A stretch of DNA of 64,000 bases from Epiperipatus broadwayi (taxonomy: Eukaryota > Onychophora > Udeonychophora > Euonychophora > Peripatidae): the NCBI GenBank assembly GCA_028023455.1, contig JAQFVV010001016.1, forward strand, positions 66,808 to 130,807, in the 5' to 3' direction. Below, in pieces: positions 38,440-52,149 of this stretch. The position numbers and the translations under genes were made by a program. Position 1 is the first letter of the stretch, and each line of letters begins with the position of its first letter. A model generated the notes under the pieces. That model was not told the DNA's origin and did no database searches. It saw only the letters and a list, made by a program, of their open reading frames with translations.

Positions 38440-41400
38440 AAAGAAAGATGTACAGAAGAAATGGTATTAATATTGCCTCCAGAATATACAGCTGTGATTA
38501 TAAAATAAAGTCAAGGCTGGACATTTGCTTATTATATTGTGATTACAATAAGAATACTTTTTAAAGAAAAGAAGTACATAGTAAAACATTTCCATAAGTA
38601 TATTTTGTATCTAAGCAATACAAATTTGACTCAAGAGCATTTCTAGGTTATATTGATTAAGATAAAAACTTTTAATGTGAACAACAGACCTTAGTACAAT
38701 ATATATAATAAAAAAATAGCTACAACAGAAATCACAGATTCTTAACATGCACTAGAAGTCTGTCAGCCTAGCTAATGTATATGAGGATATAGTTTTTATA
38801 TACTGAAAATAGGAAAGATGGGAAAGTACTTTTGAAGATTTGTGAAAAAGTGAATAAAAAAATAAGAATTAATTTTACTGAAAAAAAATCAAAATAAAGA
38901 TAATGCATGCTAGAGAATGAAAAGAGTTTTTTTATTATGAGGAAATAAATATAAAGGAGATAACACAATTATAATTCTTTAGGAATTATTTTGAGCATTC
39001 AACAAATTATTTGGTGTGAGCTTAAAAAATCTGATAAAGAAATTAGCACTGTTTTTATGTAATAGATATAATGAAGTAAGAATTATATCAAAAAAAAAAA
39101 AAATGCAGTACCAGGCTAAAGATATGAGAGTGCCACATTATGTGTTTGTAAAAATAATATGTGATATTCTAGAGAAGATTCAAAGAAAAAGGAATATATG
39201 CCTTATTTTGGACAATAAATGAAAACAATTTTAAGAGAGAATGAGATAATCAAAGTTTTATATAAAAGAAAAAAAAAGACAAAAATGTTGATAGATTACC
39301 ATTTAAAAATAGTTTTTAATTGGATCTAAAACAAAAGATTATCAATGAGTTTAATGAGAAAGATATTAGGAAAGATTTTGTGGCAATTTATCTAGTATTA
39401 AGAAATGATATGATTGTATTATGAAATTAATAATTGCTACCCTAATAAACACGGGAAGAGTACAACAGTTTTATCGATGGAAGTCAGAGTTAAATAGGTC
39501 AAGAGCGCACTGAAAATGAATTTAATGTATATAGAAATTAACAGAATATAAGAAAAAGTAATTTTATTAAAATAGTGAATAAAGTAGGGTACGTTTTAAA
39601 GTTGCAATTGGGGACACTAAGAATAAGACAATATTTTTATTCATAAATAAAATGGAATAACTCTGAGGATTGAGGACTTTTAACTTAGAGTGTAGTAATG
39701 AATAAAATGCAAACAAGGAATTTACAAAAAAATAAATACAGATTAAATGAATATACAAAAAAAAAAAAACGTTTTGATTAAACAGAAATAATAATATGGT
39801 ACTGATATATATTGTAAATAAATTTAGTTTTAAAAACTATGTAGATAAAAGCACGATAAAAAAGAAGCATAATAAATAATATAGTTTGGGATATTTATTG
39901 TCTCAAACATTTCTGATTCCAATAAGAAAAAGAAATCCCATTACTTACATCACATAAATTTATATATTTCGTGGTTGTCATTCTCAAAATATATATATAT
40001 ACTACTAAAAAGTAGTAAATTGTATGTGTAAATAAAAAAATATTTGACATTGGAACATTAATCTGATGATAATGCAGTTAAAAAGTAAAGGTGATAAATA
40101 TGCAAAATGACAAACAAAAGTGACAAATGCTGGAGTATTTGACAAAATTGTGAGACAAGTGTGTCAATATTAGCAAAGATTATATATAAATAATATCGTT
40201 TTAGGGTCATATTTTGTTTGTTTAATTTTTATAAATATTTGTATACTATTTATTGGTTACTTTTTTAAAATTATATATTAATTAAATATTCAATATTTAA
40301 TTTTAGGGAATAATAATATGCAATAAAAATGTTTGAGAGACTATTAAAAATACTTACAATAATATCACAAAACTTTCTCACTTGCTTAATCATATACTTT
40401 CTAAACAATTATTATTATTCTGTTCTAGAGTCATTTATTATAAATTTGAGTAAAAAAGTGTAATGGATGATATAGAACTATAAAATTGCAATTCCTAGAG
40501 CTATTTCTGGTTCTTACCTTTGCCAGTGAATCAGAGTATAAAAAGCACCTTCTAAATGCATGTGTACCTTGAAACCTAGTCTTTAAGTGAAGCTTGCAAT
40601 ATATGACTCTAGAATAGGATGAAGATAATTAATTGTTCTTAGAAACATATAAGAAAGTCATGAAATATAGCTATTGGTAATATCATTTCTAGTCAAAAGA
40701 CAAAAGGAAACTACAGTATCATAAAACTGAAATCTCTAAACTATATAAATATAAATTAGTATCACATTTATATAACTAAATAAATAAATTAGTCTGTTTC
40801 AACATGTTTAAAATTTGTTTAAAATTTCAGAATATTAAACTTAAATAGTGTAAAGGAGGGGAAAGGTGACCACTAGAAGCATGGGCGCCTTACTTCCAGC
40901 TTTGAATATTAGTCTTCATTACTCAAAACTAGTCTGGAGATGGACATTTTTTAGCATTATATCATATGGTGTTTCTGATTATTCAAACTTACAGAATGTT
41001 AAAAAATTTGTATATTCGCTAAAACTGACACTCAGATTTTAAAAATATGTATGTGATTCAAGTATTAATCAAAAATATTGATCCATTTACACAAATTATA
41101 ATAATTTAAATATAAGATTTATAAATATTGATAGACTTTTCAATAAATTATATATATATATTAACCCCCACACACAACACCGCTCCTATACCTTATATGA
41201 GCAAATGCCCAGGGCACCAATTCTATTAATGAATAGAATAATTTAATACTTTATTTAATTTAGAATTAATATTGAGATTCTTCTACTTATGTCTATCTTA
41301 TAGCTTAGCTCAGTGAGAGATTACAGTAAGTCCATAACATATAGAATATAAATAAATGAAGGAAGAAATATTACAAACCATTAAACAAAATATAGGCCTT

Positions 41401-44400
41401 ATTTATTAATCAACCAAATGATGGAGGCCAGCAGAGTTTTATTTGTTCAAACCACTAAAATATAATTTCAATTTGATCTCTTCGATCATCTAAATATACT
41501 CTATATTAGCTCGATATAACTTTGACAGAAAAGAAAAGCATAACACTAAATAACATTACTATTTAGCACATCTTAATCTAAATAGCTAAATAAATGTTAA
41601 TCTCAGAATATAAAATCAGATCTCAGGGAATCTATAACACAGTTAGATTAAAGAAACAATATTAGCCAGTAATTTATAACTTCGAATTATAATAAAAATA
41701 TAATGACAAAATTGAATAATGTTTTATTGGGCTAGCAATTAGATAATGAAGGAAATAGGGTATCTTTTAATCTCGCATCATTATCTAAATAATAATCTAA
41801 CTATGCAACCTTTTTATAAGTTTACCAAATGGTAAAATATTTCATGTAATGTTTGGATCAAGAAATCAACATCAGATTTCAGCATATATATTATCAAACT
41901 TATAAAATAATGTACTTATTTTGTAATAGATGTATGAGATGTGGAAACTAGAACATGAATGCATATAAGAACAACTCGGGATACAGTTTTGAATAAATAA
42001 ACAAAGCATTTATTTGCATTTGAAATTCAATTAACACAGATAACTCACAGTGGAACTATTTGTCCTGATTTCTAAATTTACAACAAATTTGCCATCTTAA
42101 ACTTGGAATCTTTTCTGTTACATATTTCAACATTTACTAATTAGACATTTACGCACGTAAATTAACAAATAAATAATACCTTAATATTCTGACTTTGAAT
42201 ATATCTAGGCTATCTAAACATTTTTATCGGCAAACAACATTGAATAAACAAATATTATATTTTGGGCATAATATACAATTTTGAGAGGTTACACTTTTAA
42301 TTATTAGAATAAAGCAACTTAATAAACTTGGCTGTCAAAAGAGTAGCTTTAACCAGTTTACTTAAATAATCCTTTTGAACATCTACGTCTTTCACGCATT
42401 CAAAATAAAATAAAATAATAATCATTCTGATGGTTTAAGCTTGCAGTGAATTAATATGATATGATTTACAATATTTCTTTCCCAATGCACCATCTTATGC
42501 TATATAAAACAAAATCACTATTTACATATTGTCAATTTACTTATGAATTATTAAATAAGTGTTTTATTCTGGACAATGTCATAGACCAACCAGCAAATAT
42601 AACACTATAACTACTTTAATATTTAATAAAGAATTTAATTTGACGTTTTATCCAACCATTAATTGAATTACATAGTGCTAAGTTTCCATGATAATACAAA
42701 AATAAACATTCAAGAGAAATTTAAGCACATAAGAAGCAAATAAACTTTTTAACTAATAAATCAAACAACAACTATCTAACTCTGAAATACACTATTGGTG
42801 TGGAACTTGTCTCATCACCAGAACAATGGGAAAATATCACTTAACTTCATAAAATATCATTTCATAACACATGCATATACAATCTAGAATATACTCTACT
42901 CATGGTAAAATACCTAAGAATAAATTATGGGAGAAAACCTTCCATCTCAACAAACATAGAACATATCAAGCATAACTTCTTTTCCATAGCTCTTCTTCAC
43001 ATTTTATCTTTACATTGGCAGATGAATACACACAGGTAAATCACTCATTCCTTCAATTCTTTTAGAATATGACACTATCCGAAAATAAATAGAGAGAAAC
43101 AGTTATAAAACTGAATATTGACTAATTAAATAAAATAATTGCATAAGATAAACACACGTATGCATAAATAAAAGTATGAAAAATAATTCCAAATTATATA
43201 ATATGCAAATATGACAGTAAGTAAATGACACATTGAAAATACAAACTTTTATCTTACAATAGACTATCAGCTGTTTTTAAACTTAAATGGTAATAACTAT
43301 TATGAATGAAGTTTTACTATTTCTGACATAATATTTTTTCCATATGTTAACAACTCTAAAAATGAAAATTCTCACTTCGAGATAAAAGGAAAAACATATT
43401 AAAAAAATCCCACTCTTTAATAATATAGAAAAAAATGAATGTATTTCCTACATAAAAAACATTAATTAAATAATACAATTTACCAGCATATCCACAATTT
43501 GCAAATATGCTACTTCATGATGGTCTAGAAGTTCATAAAATAGCATAATTATATAAGCAAACATACAACAATAAATCTGTCTAGCTATATATAATATATC
43601 ATTAACAATAAATAAATAAAAAAAGTCACTCTTCTTGTTAACTTAAAAGAAAAAATTCACTTGCAAAGTTTCATTTAACATAAAGTCTCCAAAACAATAC
43701 GAAGACAAAAATGAGAATTCCAGACGAGTACGTATTAATGAACATGAAACATGAAAACAAATCCTTGTAGAATGAAACATTTACAATTCAATCTTAATTT
43801 AGTAATCTCCAATGTTCTTAGCAAAAAATTAAGTTTACTAATTTATCATATGCAGTAATAAAATCTTATAATAATAATAATAATAATACTATGGAAAGAT
43901 AATTTCAGCTACATATTTTTTTATAATAATCATTTCATCAATTCCAAAAATATTTAATTTAACATTGACCTTAACGGGTTTCCTAAAGAACATTTATCTC
44001 CCACAATTTGTAAGTCAGCATACATATAATTAATTTTAGTCATTGCGAATTAATTGTTCATATAAATTTTGCAATTCCTTAAGCAATAATGTTTTGTTTT
44101 ATAATATATACATCGAAGAGAACAGAAATATTACAATATTAACATCCTTCAATCTGACTTAAGTATATGCACATTCAATAAATAATAGTAATTAATTAAT
44201 CCTTTGTAAGTCACATATTTATTTCTTTAACCTTTTAACCGCTAATTAAATCATTGGTTGTATGAGATAAAAATCAAAACTTTTAATTGGCCAACTCACA
44301 AACTGAAGACAAAGCCTATTGTTAAAACATATTCGCCTATAATATTAAATTCAACTCAGATACGTTTATAAAAAGTATATTTTTAATTTTTCAGGTTATG

Positions 44401-44690
44401 AAGAGAACGAAAGTTCTTTCAAAAATAAATTGCTATTTATTTATTCTAAAATATTCAATTTCGGCAACATAAAAGCTATAATATAAACAAAAAGATCGAC
44501 TTTTACGTTATAGAAAAGTAAATATTTCTTTTTACTACATCTTCAATATTTGTACTAAAATCTTCAATATTTTTCGAAAATAATTTTGTTTTTTTATTAT
44601 TCTGTCTGAGAATCATTTTTAGTTTCCATAAATATAATTTTATAATACTTAAAATTGGATTCGAAATGAAAATCTCAGTGTTTTTCTTTA
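38440..44690. other. long AT-rich stretch, nothing supported
   Basis: No coding exon, RNA gene or recognisable transposon domain. The fragment at 40895-40960 (ACTAGTCTGGAGATGGACA) recalls the foldback family. A small GC-raised patch at 41165-41215 is unexplained. Frames such as 39016-39222 are A-rich and not protein-like. Confidence 0.45.
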
Positions 44691-44726
44691 TTTTCTTTGA
44701 TCAGGCGGTTTCTTTGTTCTTTCCAG

Positions 44727-44936
44727 CCAATCAGAATGTCTTTTTCGGCTGAGAGCTTGCTAAGAACCAATCACAAATAATGTTCTTTCTTTGTTTAGGT
44801 TTAAATGCATTTTTTTTTATTTTTTACTTGTAAAATAAGTCGGAAGAGGTCACCATCATACAGAACTTTTAAAAATCTCTTTAAAACGTATCGAACGAAT
44901 TTTTTAGCATAAGAATCAGCTGAGTTAGAGTGACGT
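44727..44936. promoter_or_regulatory. promoter-like block with two CCAAT boxes and a CRE half-site
   Basis: AGCCAATCAGA (CCAAT at 44727-44731) and AACCAATCACA (CCAAT at 44767-44771) both match the NF-Y consensus, are in the same orientation and lie 40 bp apart, a spacing often seen in real promoters. TGACGT follows at 44931-44936. The block is less AT-rich than its surroundings. No start codon or TATA box is clearly positioned and no downstream exon was found, so the controlled gene, if any, is unknown. Confidence 0.35.
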
Positions 44937-44999
44937 TAACTGCTTACGAGAGGTCGCATCAAAGACAGGCAATGAAAAACATTTTATTTTTATAAGCAT

Positions 45000-46200
45000 A
45001 AATAAGAAACAAAGTTATCATTCCGTAGTAATTTAAAATATAACACAACAAAGTACACACATTCTTTTATTTTAATCTGACTTTTTTATAAGCAGAATAT
45101 AACTTGAAATGTGAACTTATAAATTTTGTTAAATAATTCTGCATAGATTTCCACAAAATATCATACAGTTCACACAGTTTTATTAGAAGATTATAATGCT
45201 CATGCATTTTAAGTTTCTTCTTAATTTAATAATAAATAAAGACATATAAAATAAAGCAAATTTATCAGCATAAAAATACATTTTTAAAGAAAAATAATAA
45301 TAATAGTAATAATATTAATGATAGGGTTAATTTAATGTTTAACTGAGACAAGTAGTTTAAAGGAAATATATACCTTTCTTATTAATTAGCCATTCATCCT
45401 AGTTTAAGACTTTCTGGTAACTAGAATTCCCATATGACTTTTAAAAATTCACTTTGGAGTTTAAATTGACTTGACTTCTGTAAAAGATATAAAATTGTCA
45501 CAGGCAGAATGAACAAAGCAATAGTTGAAAACAACAATAATAATGAGCAATTTTTATTAGTGACTATCAGTTAAATAGATATCCTTTCCTTTACTCAAAA
45601 GGTCATTTTTACCCTCCAAAGGTCAGCTCCACCCTTTGCACTCAGTAATGAATTAGAGATATTCAAGAAATATTTTCTTGAAAAAAAAAATCATTTTGAC
45701 CTTTATAATTAAATTAAATCAAATAAAACAAAAATAACTTTTTATACTTTGAAAATAAAGAAATATTAATTAACTATTAAATAAAATGGTTGATAACATT
45801 ATTTAGTTTGTTAAATAATTCACTTATTCAAATATCCATTAATCACTCAAAAATATATTTGCAACATTTTTAAGATATTTACTGTAATTTGAATGTTTTA
45901 TTGTAAATGTAATATTATTTACTGTAATTAAAACATGGAAATGAAATGAAAAGGTGATACAGACATACATGAATACACATATGCTGCTACATAAATGCTA
46001 AATTACCCTGACTAAATATAACTGATATGACTATGGGTTAAATATCTTTTTACTGATTATAATACCTGCACATAGATGGGTGTCAATGAATAAAAGATCA
46101 GAAAACCATTCAAACAAATACCAAACACTAAAATAAAACAACCTTGCATCAACTTAGCTGATATATCATCCACCATTCTTTCTTGCATTAAACACTTCAT
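45000..46200. other. AT-rich stretch, nothing recognised
   Basis: No reading frame, RNA or transposon signature is supported in this interval. Confidence 0.5.
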
Positions 46201-46203
46201 TAA

Positions 46204-46204
<1 letters not shown>

Positions 46205-46242
<38 letters not shown>

Positions 46243-46253
46243 TGATGATGATG

Positions 46254-46343
<90 letters not shown>
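46205..46343. repeat. (AAT)n microsatellite
   Basis: About 139 bp of AAT units with one internal block of GAT units near 46240-46254. The interruption suggests an older array re-expanded on both sides. Confidence 0.95.
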
Positions 46344-46346
<3 letters not shown>

Positions 46347-46529
46347 GCTTATAATATTGCCAACTGATAATTCATAAGCAACTCACATATAAGATTTTAG
46401 ACCATTAATAGAGATATTTTAAAATTTTAGGGCTATTTCATTTTTTTTCTAGTATAATGCAGTTATTCACTACTGATACAATATAGTTTAATTACTTGTG
46501 CTCATTCAGAAGGTCACAATATATATATA

Positions 46530-49205
46530 TTGTACCGGTCGAAAATGTATGTCCATTCAACAAGATTTAGAATTTAGGCAAAAGTACCCCAAATCCAATC
46601 ATGCACGAGATACATAGGTCAGGAGCGATGATGAATTCTAACCTATTTGCCCATTCCCCAAATCTATAACATTATGAACAACACCAATGATGATAACACA
46701 TAAATTCATTACATCCCGGCCCGGTGCTACAATGTTTTACATGACTCAACTGGTGATGATGATGAGAGATTGAGTGAACCCAAGATATTAAGTTACAAGT
46801 ATATATAAATATAATTATCAATAATGAGATTCAAGCAACTGGATTAAGTTTAAAATATAAATATTTATTTTAACGTAATTGATGAAGAGTTTAGATATAT
46901 ATAATTGACTCTATGCTTATAAAACTCTTTTGATTATACACATTAAAGAATATTATTAAGATTATATTGATATTGACTATTGTTAAGTTAGTGTGGCGGT
47001 TACAAGAGACGGATTGGTCGGAGTGGTTTGGTGGCCGTTTTATACATAAAAATACATTTATAAAGATATAATCGAGTTTCACTAATTAAAAGATTTTAAT
47101 ACATAAGTTTATTGTTTTTATTTAGATATTTCATTTATAATAATTACAATGCGGATACATTTTTGATCCGCAGTATAAAACATTATTTCTTCTATATTTT
47201 CAACATTTAATGATGGGATATAGCAAAAACTCAATATTTGCAGGAAAAGTTTATTTCAATAAAGAGAGAGGATAGCTTTGTGAGAAGTTGGGTTTAAACA
47301 CCAACAAAGAGAGAAAACAGAATGTTTTATTATCACATATTATTATGATTTACTTTGCTAAACATGCTGGAAACTAACTGTAAGAAATGGCAGTGCTAGC
47401 ATAATATTATCGAGGAAAAATGGCACATTTGTCCAGGATAAGGTCATTCTCCAACTTCTTATAATGATGGTACACACCAGCTTTCTGCTGAGATGATACA
47501 GGAAGAAGGTTGGTAGGAAGATATTATAGGCCAGACCATGGCAAACTATACATTGCTTCATCTACTCTAACCTGGATGATCTAGAAGTAAACGTAGACTT
47601 CTTTATGATGAGGATACAAACAATGAAGCTTTGAATCCCTGAAGTGAGGTATAGGCGATTCAAAGCAGTATATAATATATATACTTGGAGAAGAGAATGA
47701 GTAGCGAAATGATCGTGATTCCCTGGAGTGAGATACAGGTGAATCAGATCAAAGCCATATATGTCTTATAAATAATTAGATATATGCTAGCAACGCTATC
47801 ATAATAATATAAAATCAATAAATTTAACTATTAAAGAAAAGCCTTAAATGGTTTAACAAATACGTAATAACAATGCGAATATACTGACCTACGTAATATA
47901 AAGTCATTGATTATAAATTAACTAATATTAATGAAGCTTGCAGTGCTCCCCCATATCTGAATCTAATTTTAATATAGTATCAAAAAAAACTCAAGTATGC
48001 AAATTACAAAATAATTTTATGTCGCCAGTCTTTGTGGCGATGATGATCAATAAGAAATTTTATAAAACTAATGGACACGAATAGCCACCCTGGATTGCAA
48101 AATATTTATACATTTCGTATAAATTTACGACAAAACATTTAGATAAAAATATTCATTTAAAATATAACCCAAACTTACGAAGTATTTAAAATAATTAATA
48201 AGAACTCATTTTAATCCCCCACCCCTTCCCTGTTTAATAGAAGTTTGTAAGGTTTTTAGTGGCATTTATAAATAAAGGAAGAAAATATAAAAATATTCAT
48301 AAACTTAAATCATAACCACACTAACTAATAAAAATAATAATAAGCGTGAGTTGGATGAAATAACAATTAGGCAGCAAAGAATTGATATAAACGGTTAACA
48401 AAGTTTTAAGAAAACATTAAATATAACAAAATTATTAGCTTACAAATTAAATTACATAGTTAAAGGTGGATAAGGTAGTTATATAGTCTTTTGGCTGGTT
48501 ACCTCAGGATTCTTTGAAAGCACTGGCAAATCTGCTGCAGCAGACAGCATTCTTTGGGGCTATATTGCGGCAAGGTTTCGCTGAAGATGGCAGATGGCAA
48601 ATTGGTTCTTCCAAATTTCAAATGGACGTGAAGTCACCTAGCAATGACTGACCCAACTCTAGCATAATAGATTTTTAGTTTTATTCATATCAATTTTTGG
48701 CCCCTTAGAGAATATGTATTCTAAAATAGATTTCCTGCCTCTAATGGATCTCTATTCTAGGAGAATCTTTACTCTATTGTTAGTAAAGATCCAGTTTTAA
48801 GATAACTGTCTAAAATCAATTCAAATCAATTTCCTGCTTGGAAATGGATTTGAATAAAACAATATTAATAGCTAACTAAAATGCATTAGCTTTGTTTTAG
48901 TTTTTCCTTTTTTTAATTTTAATTTACAATTTCCTGGTTTAAAATCATGAGACAAACTCCCCACTCCTTTAATTATTTTAGACAGTTATCTTGAATTTAC
49001 ATTTTGTTTTATGAAAAAGAAAATTATAATGTATTAAAATAAAAATATACAATTTAAAAAAAAATACAAAATTACCTACTATTTTTAATTACATATATAT
49101 GCTCCTATAATATACGTTTTAGATAATAAAAAAAAAGGAGCATGATGACACGTGGACAATGGTAGAAAGTGAAACTCGACCTTGAACTAAGGTCAACTGT
49201 TTCAA
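46530..49205. other. (TA)n-bounded block, possible LTR-related element
   Basis: The left end reads (TA)n then TGTACCGGTCG and the right end reads CAACTGTTTCA then (AT)n, so it has TG...CA ends inside TA tracts like the two LTR-type elements in the window, and a size near 2.7 kb. It is less AT-rich in places (46660-46760, 47400-47560, 48510-48650). It contains an imperfect direct repeat (about 47632 and 47717, shared CCCTG.AGTGAG.TA.AGG). No protein domain is seen. The boundaries are a guess from termini alone. Confidence 0.3.
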
Positions 49206-49437
49206 TATATATATATAATAAAAATAATAATAATAAATTTAACAGTAATAAACTATTATAAACAATCCTTAAATCCGAAGAAGTACTTTCGGTTAATTTT
49301 TTAAACCTACCTCAACTGCCATTAAATTAAAAAAAAAAACAAAACAAAGCAAAAGCAAACATTATCAATTCAAATACCATGAATCTTGTATTTTAATGTT
49401 AGCAGCTTGTCTATTTATTAAATGCATTTTATTTTAT

Positions 49438-50262
49438 TTAACTTGTTTTTTTATTTCTATTTATAAAAATTGCCTCCTTAATTTTTCTTTTATTATGGTT
49501 TCTCTCTTCATGAAGAATTTTCATATATTCAAAATTAAATTTAAATTTATATTTACATGTTTTTTCATAATCAAAGAAAACTGAAGGAGACATTAAATCA
49601 CCATTATTTTTACTTTTTACATGCTTATATAACAATTCATGCTCCCTCAATCTCTTCTCAATACTGCACCTAGATTCATCTATATATGATAGCATACAGT
49701 CACAAAAAATATGATGTATGATATTACTATTCTGCTTGACAAGTATGAGATCCTTAGAATTATTGACTAATTTATTAATATTGTTTGGAACATAGAATGA
49801 AACATTAAACACATTCTTATATATATCCTTAAAAAATTTCTCTTGTGGATTTGAAATAAATGGAATAGATATCCATTGTTTACTATTTATCTTCATTTCC
49901 TTTAAACCATTATAACTTTTTTTAAATTCACATAAAGTATTGCTTATTTGTTCCATTTTATAATCAACATCAAGCAATTGCTTGGCAAATATCTCAATAT
50001 TTTTCAGTTTATCACTTTGGTAATGACATAATTTTTCATTATGAAACAAAAAAGATCTAAAACTTACCATCTTATGCATAATTGGTACTTTTGATTTACA
50101 ATTTATATATCCCCTTTTTTGCAGTCGCTTGATTATTAATTTATAATTTAATATACTGTTATCTCTTATAATAATTAAATCCAAATATTTAATATTTTTG
50201 TCCAGTTCCTTTTCAATAGTCCATTTCAAGCCATTCAACTTATTAAATTCTTCTACAATCAA
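49438..50262 (-). pseudogene. Penelope-like element, RT C-terminus plus GIY-YIG endonuclease, 5' truncated
   Basis: An open frame of 274 residues without a full reverse transcriptase. Residues 12-110 match the end of a Penelope-like RT (LKWTIEKE, IKYLDLIIIRD). Residues 131-171 match the linker (ISIPFISNPQEK...KD). Residues 186-270 are GIY-YIG-like: an IFCDCM strand, YIDES at 193-197 where the family has YIGE, the conserved Arg in EKRLREH (202-208), and a downstream REH...IKEAIFI segment. The Gly to Asp change in YIG may impair cleavage. The catalytic RT motifs are lost, so it is a dead 5'-truncated copy despite having no stops. Other open frames on the opposite strand are shadows. Confidence 0.75.
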
Positions 50263-50635
50263 ATGTATAGTTTTTTATATTAAATTTAGTATCATAACTA
50301 GAGAAGCTTTATGAAAAAACATAGATATGATTCTTTTTATATTTCTGATCACAAAATCAGACAATGTAAAATTATATTTAAGGTAGCGTATATTATGTGA
50401 AGAAGGTTTCTGTTTAATAAAATGCTACATATTTTAGAAATGTTATTAAATATTTTTAAAGGCCAACTTTAAAAAGAATTATATATTATTTAAAGCAGTG
50501 CTCTTTAATTAACTTTTTTTAAAAATTATGATAACTTTATATAGGATAATATTTGAAAGACACTTAAAAGCTTGCTAAATTACAATTTAATATAATACTT
50601 CAAAGATTATTATTGATAATATTTTTTAAAAAAGA
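50263..50635. other. AT-rich stretch, nothing recognised
   Basis: No continuation of the Penelope-like frame is readable on the minus strand here, which marks its truncation point. Nothing else is supported. Confidence 0.45.
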
Positions 50636-50690
50636 TTGCACATTAACAGGCAACGCATCTGCCTACCACGTTCAATCGGGTTTAAGATTT
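50636..50690 (+). mobile_element. tRNA-like SINE fragment
   Basis: AACAGGCAACGCATCTGCCT followed by ACCACGTTCAATCGGG resembles a decayed tRNA D-arm to T-arm, with the B-box-like GTTCAATC. Spacing is too short for a functional tRNA and no acceptor stem is formed. A short SINE remnant is the best reading. Confidence 0.35.
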
Positions 50691-50879
50691 ATTCTTTTTT
50701 TAAAAAAAAACTTTTATTTCATATATTATATTACATCAATATATATATATATGTCAAAAGGTTATAAAACAATTAGTTTTATTACAAAATTTACTAGAAT
50801 TAATTGTGCATTATCGATTTTATTTTTCTCTTATGTTAAAGAGGAATCCAGCTATTGTACATTTTTTATGGCCACATTT

Positions 50880-51600
50880 TGACTCTTAATTTTTTCTGGG
50901 TATTTAAGGTCTGTAAAAATTGTTTATTCCAGTATTCATGGAAATGCTTAACAGAATAAGACTTTTTGTTTTGGAATATTGCTTTGCATCTCACTGACCA
51001 TAAGAATCCTAGTAGTGCTAATGCAGCTCTTTTTTTTTTCCATTGATTATGAAGCTTGATGTCAATACCTTGTTTAATGAGTTTTTGGAGAGAATTAGAT
51101 TTGATCTAAAGGTATTGAAAAAAAAGACAATCATCCCTGATATGTATAAAAGTTTCTTCTTCTTCCACAAAACTTACACATTGAATCAAAGGATTGTCTA
51201 TATAATTTATTGAGAAAAACTGTAGTTGGAAAACAACCATAAATAAATTTAATGCCAGTATGTGTTAATGCATTATCCAATAACATACTATGTGGTGTTT
51301 TTATAGGTGATTTCTAGTTGTGACCATAATTGAATATTTGAGTACGTATATCATTGTTAATTCATTATATGTAATTCGACTTATTTGTAGCTTGTTCATC
51401 ACATCTCTCATGTCAAGGTATGCTAATTCCCAACTCACCAAGTATAATGTCTTCCCCAACTTATTCATCTCTGATGTTTGACAGTTAGGAAGGCTAATAT
51501 CAAACAGTGAGTCATAGCTTATTCTGCTTAATGATTTGGCTTTTATAAATTTGACTGAACAACATGATGTCATCTAAACTTTTCCATTGTTTTTAAATGG
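50880..51600 (-). pseudogene. LINE C-terminal fragment with broken CCHC finger
   Basis: On the minus strand, about 51240-51130 encodes CKFCG in one frame and EEETFIHIRDDC in the next. Together these match the C-x2-C...H-x4-C finger near the end of several non-LTR retrotransposon polyproteins, split by a single-base frame shift. Upstream, a 90-codon open stretch (51573-51301) and downstream residues with ALLGFLW and VKHFHEYWN fit the same polyprotein end. No reverse transcriptase core is present, so the clade is unassigned. Confidence 0.5.
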
Positions 51601-52149
51601 TGTCCTTAATGTGTTGATGACAATAGTTTAGATATTGAAGATGAATTTTTTACTTTTTATTGCACTAACATTTTAAAATTTTTATGCAATTCTTAGTTTA
51701 GAAGTACTGATTTATAATTAACTGTTTTCAATATAGCTTTTATGATTAAATGATTATTGTATTAACCAAACATGATTAAGACCAAAAAATTACACTGAAT
51801 AGAGCCTGGGGAGATTTTCAAATAACAAGCCTTTAAATAATGCACTTACTCAATTAGCATTAGTCAATATAAAAATACCTGGATGAGCGATATTCAGATG
51901 AATCGAATGCCTTTATACTTTTTATAAAACAAAAATACAACTATAATATAATGCAACTTTTATTACTGAAAAAATATGTCATAAAATTAAAAGTACTAAA
52001 CCTGTGTTTATCATTTTTATTAAAAGTATGTCCTTCCTACAAAAAGTATTACAAATTTGAATAATCCTCATTAAAGTATACAAACAGTATTTATCTATTT
52101 TATAGCAGCAATTTACTTCACATTTTATTATTTATAAGTTACCAACATA

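Noticed and set aside
39016-39800. A-rich frames resembling a decayed retrotransposon
   Set aside because: No motif of reverse transcriptase, integrase or endonuclease could be placed. Lys/Ile-rich frames are expected in A-rich DNA.
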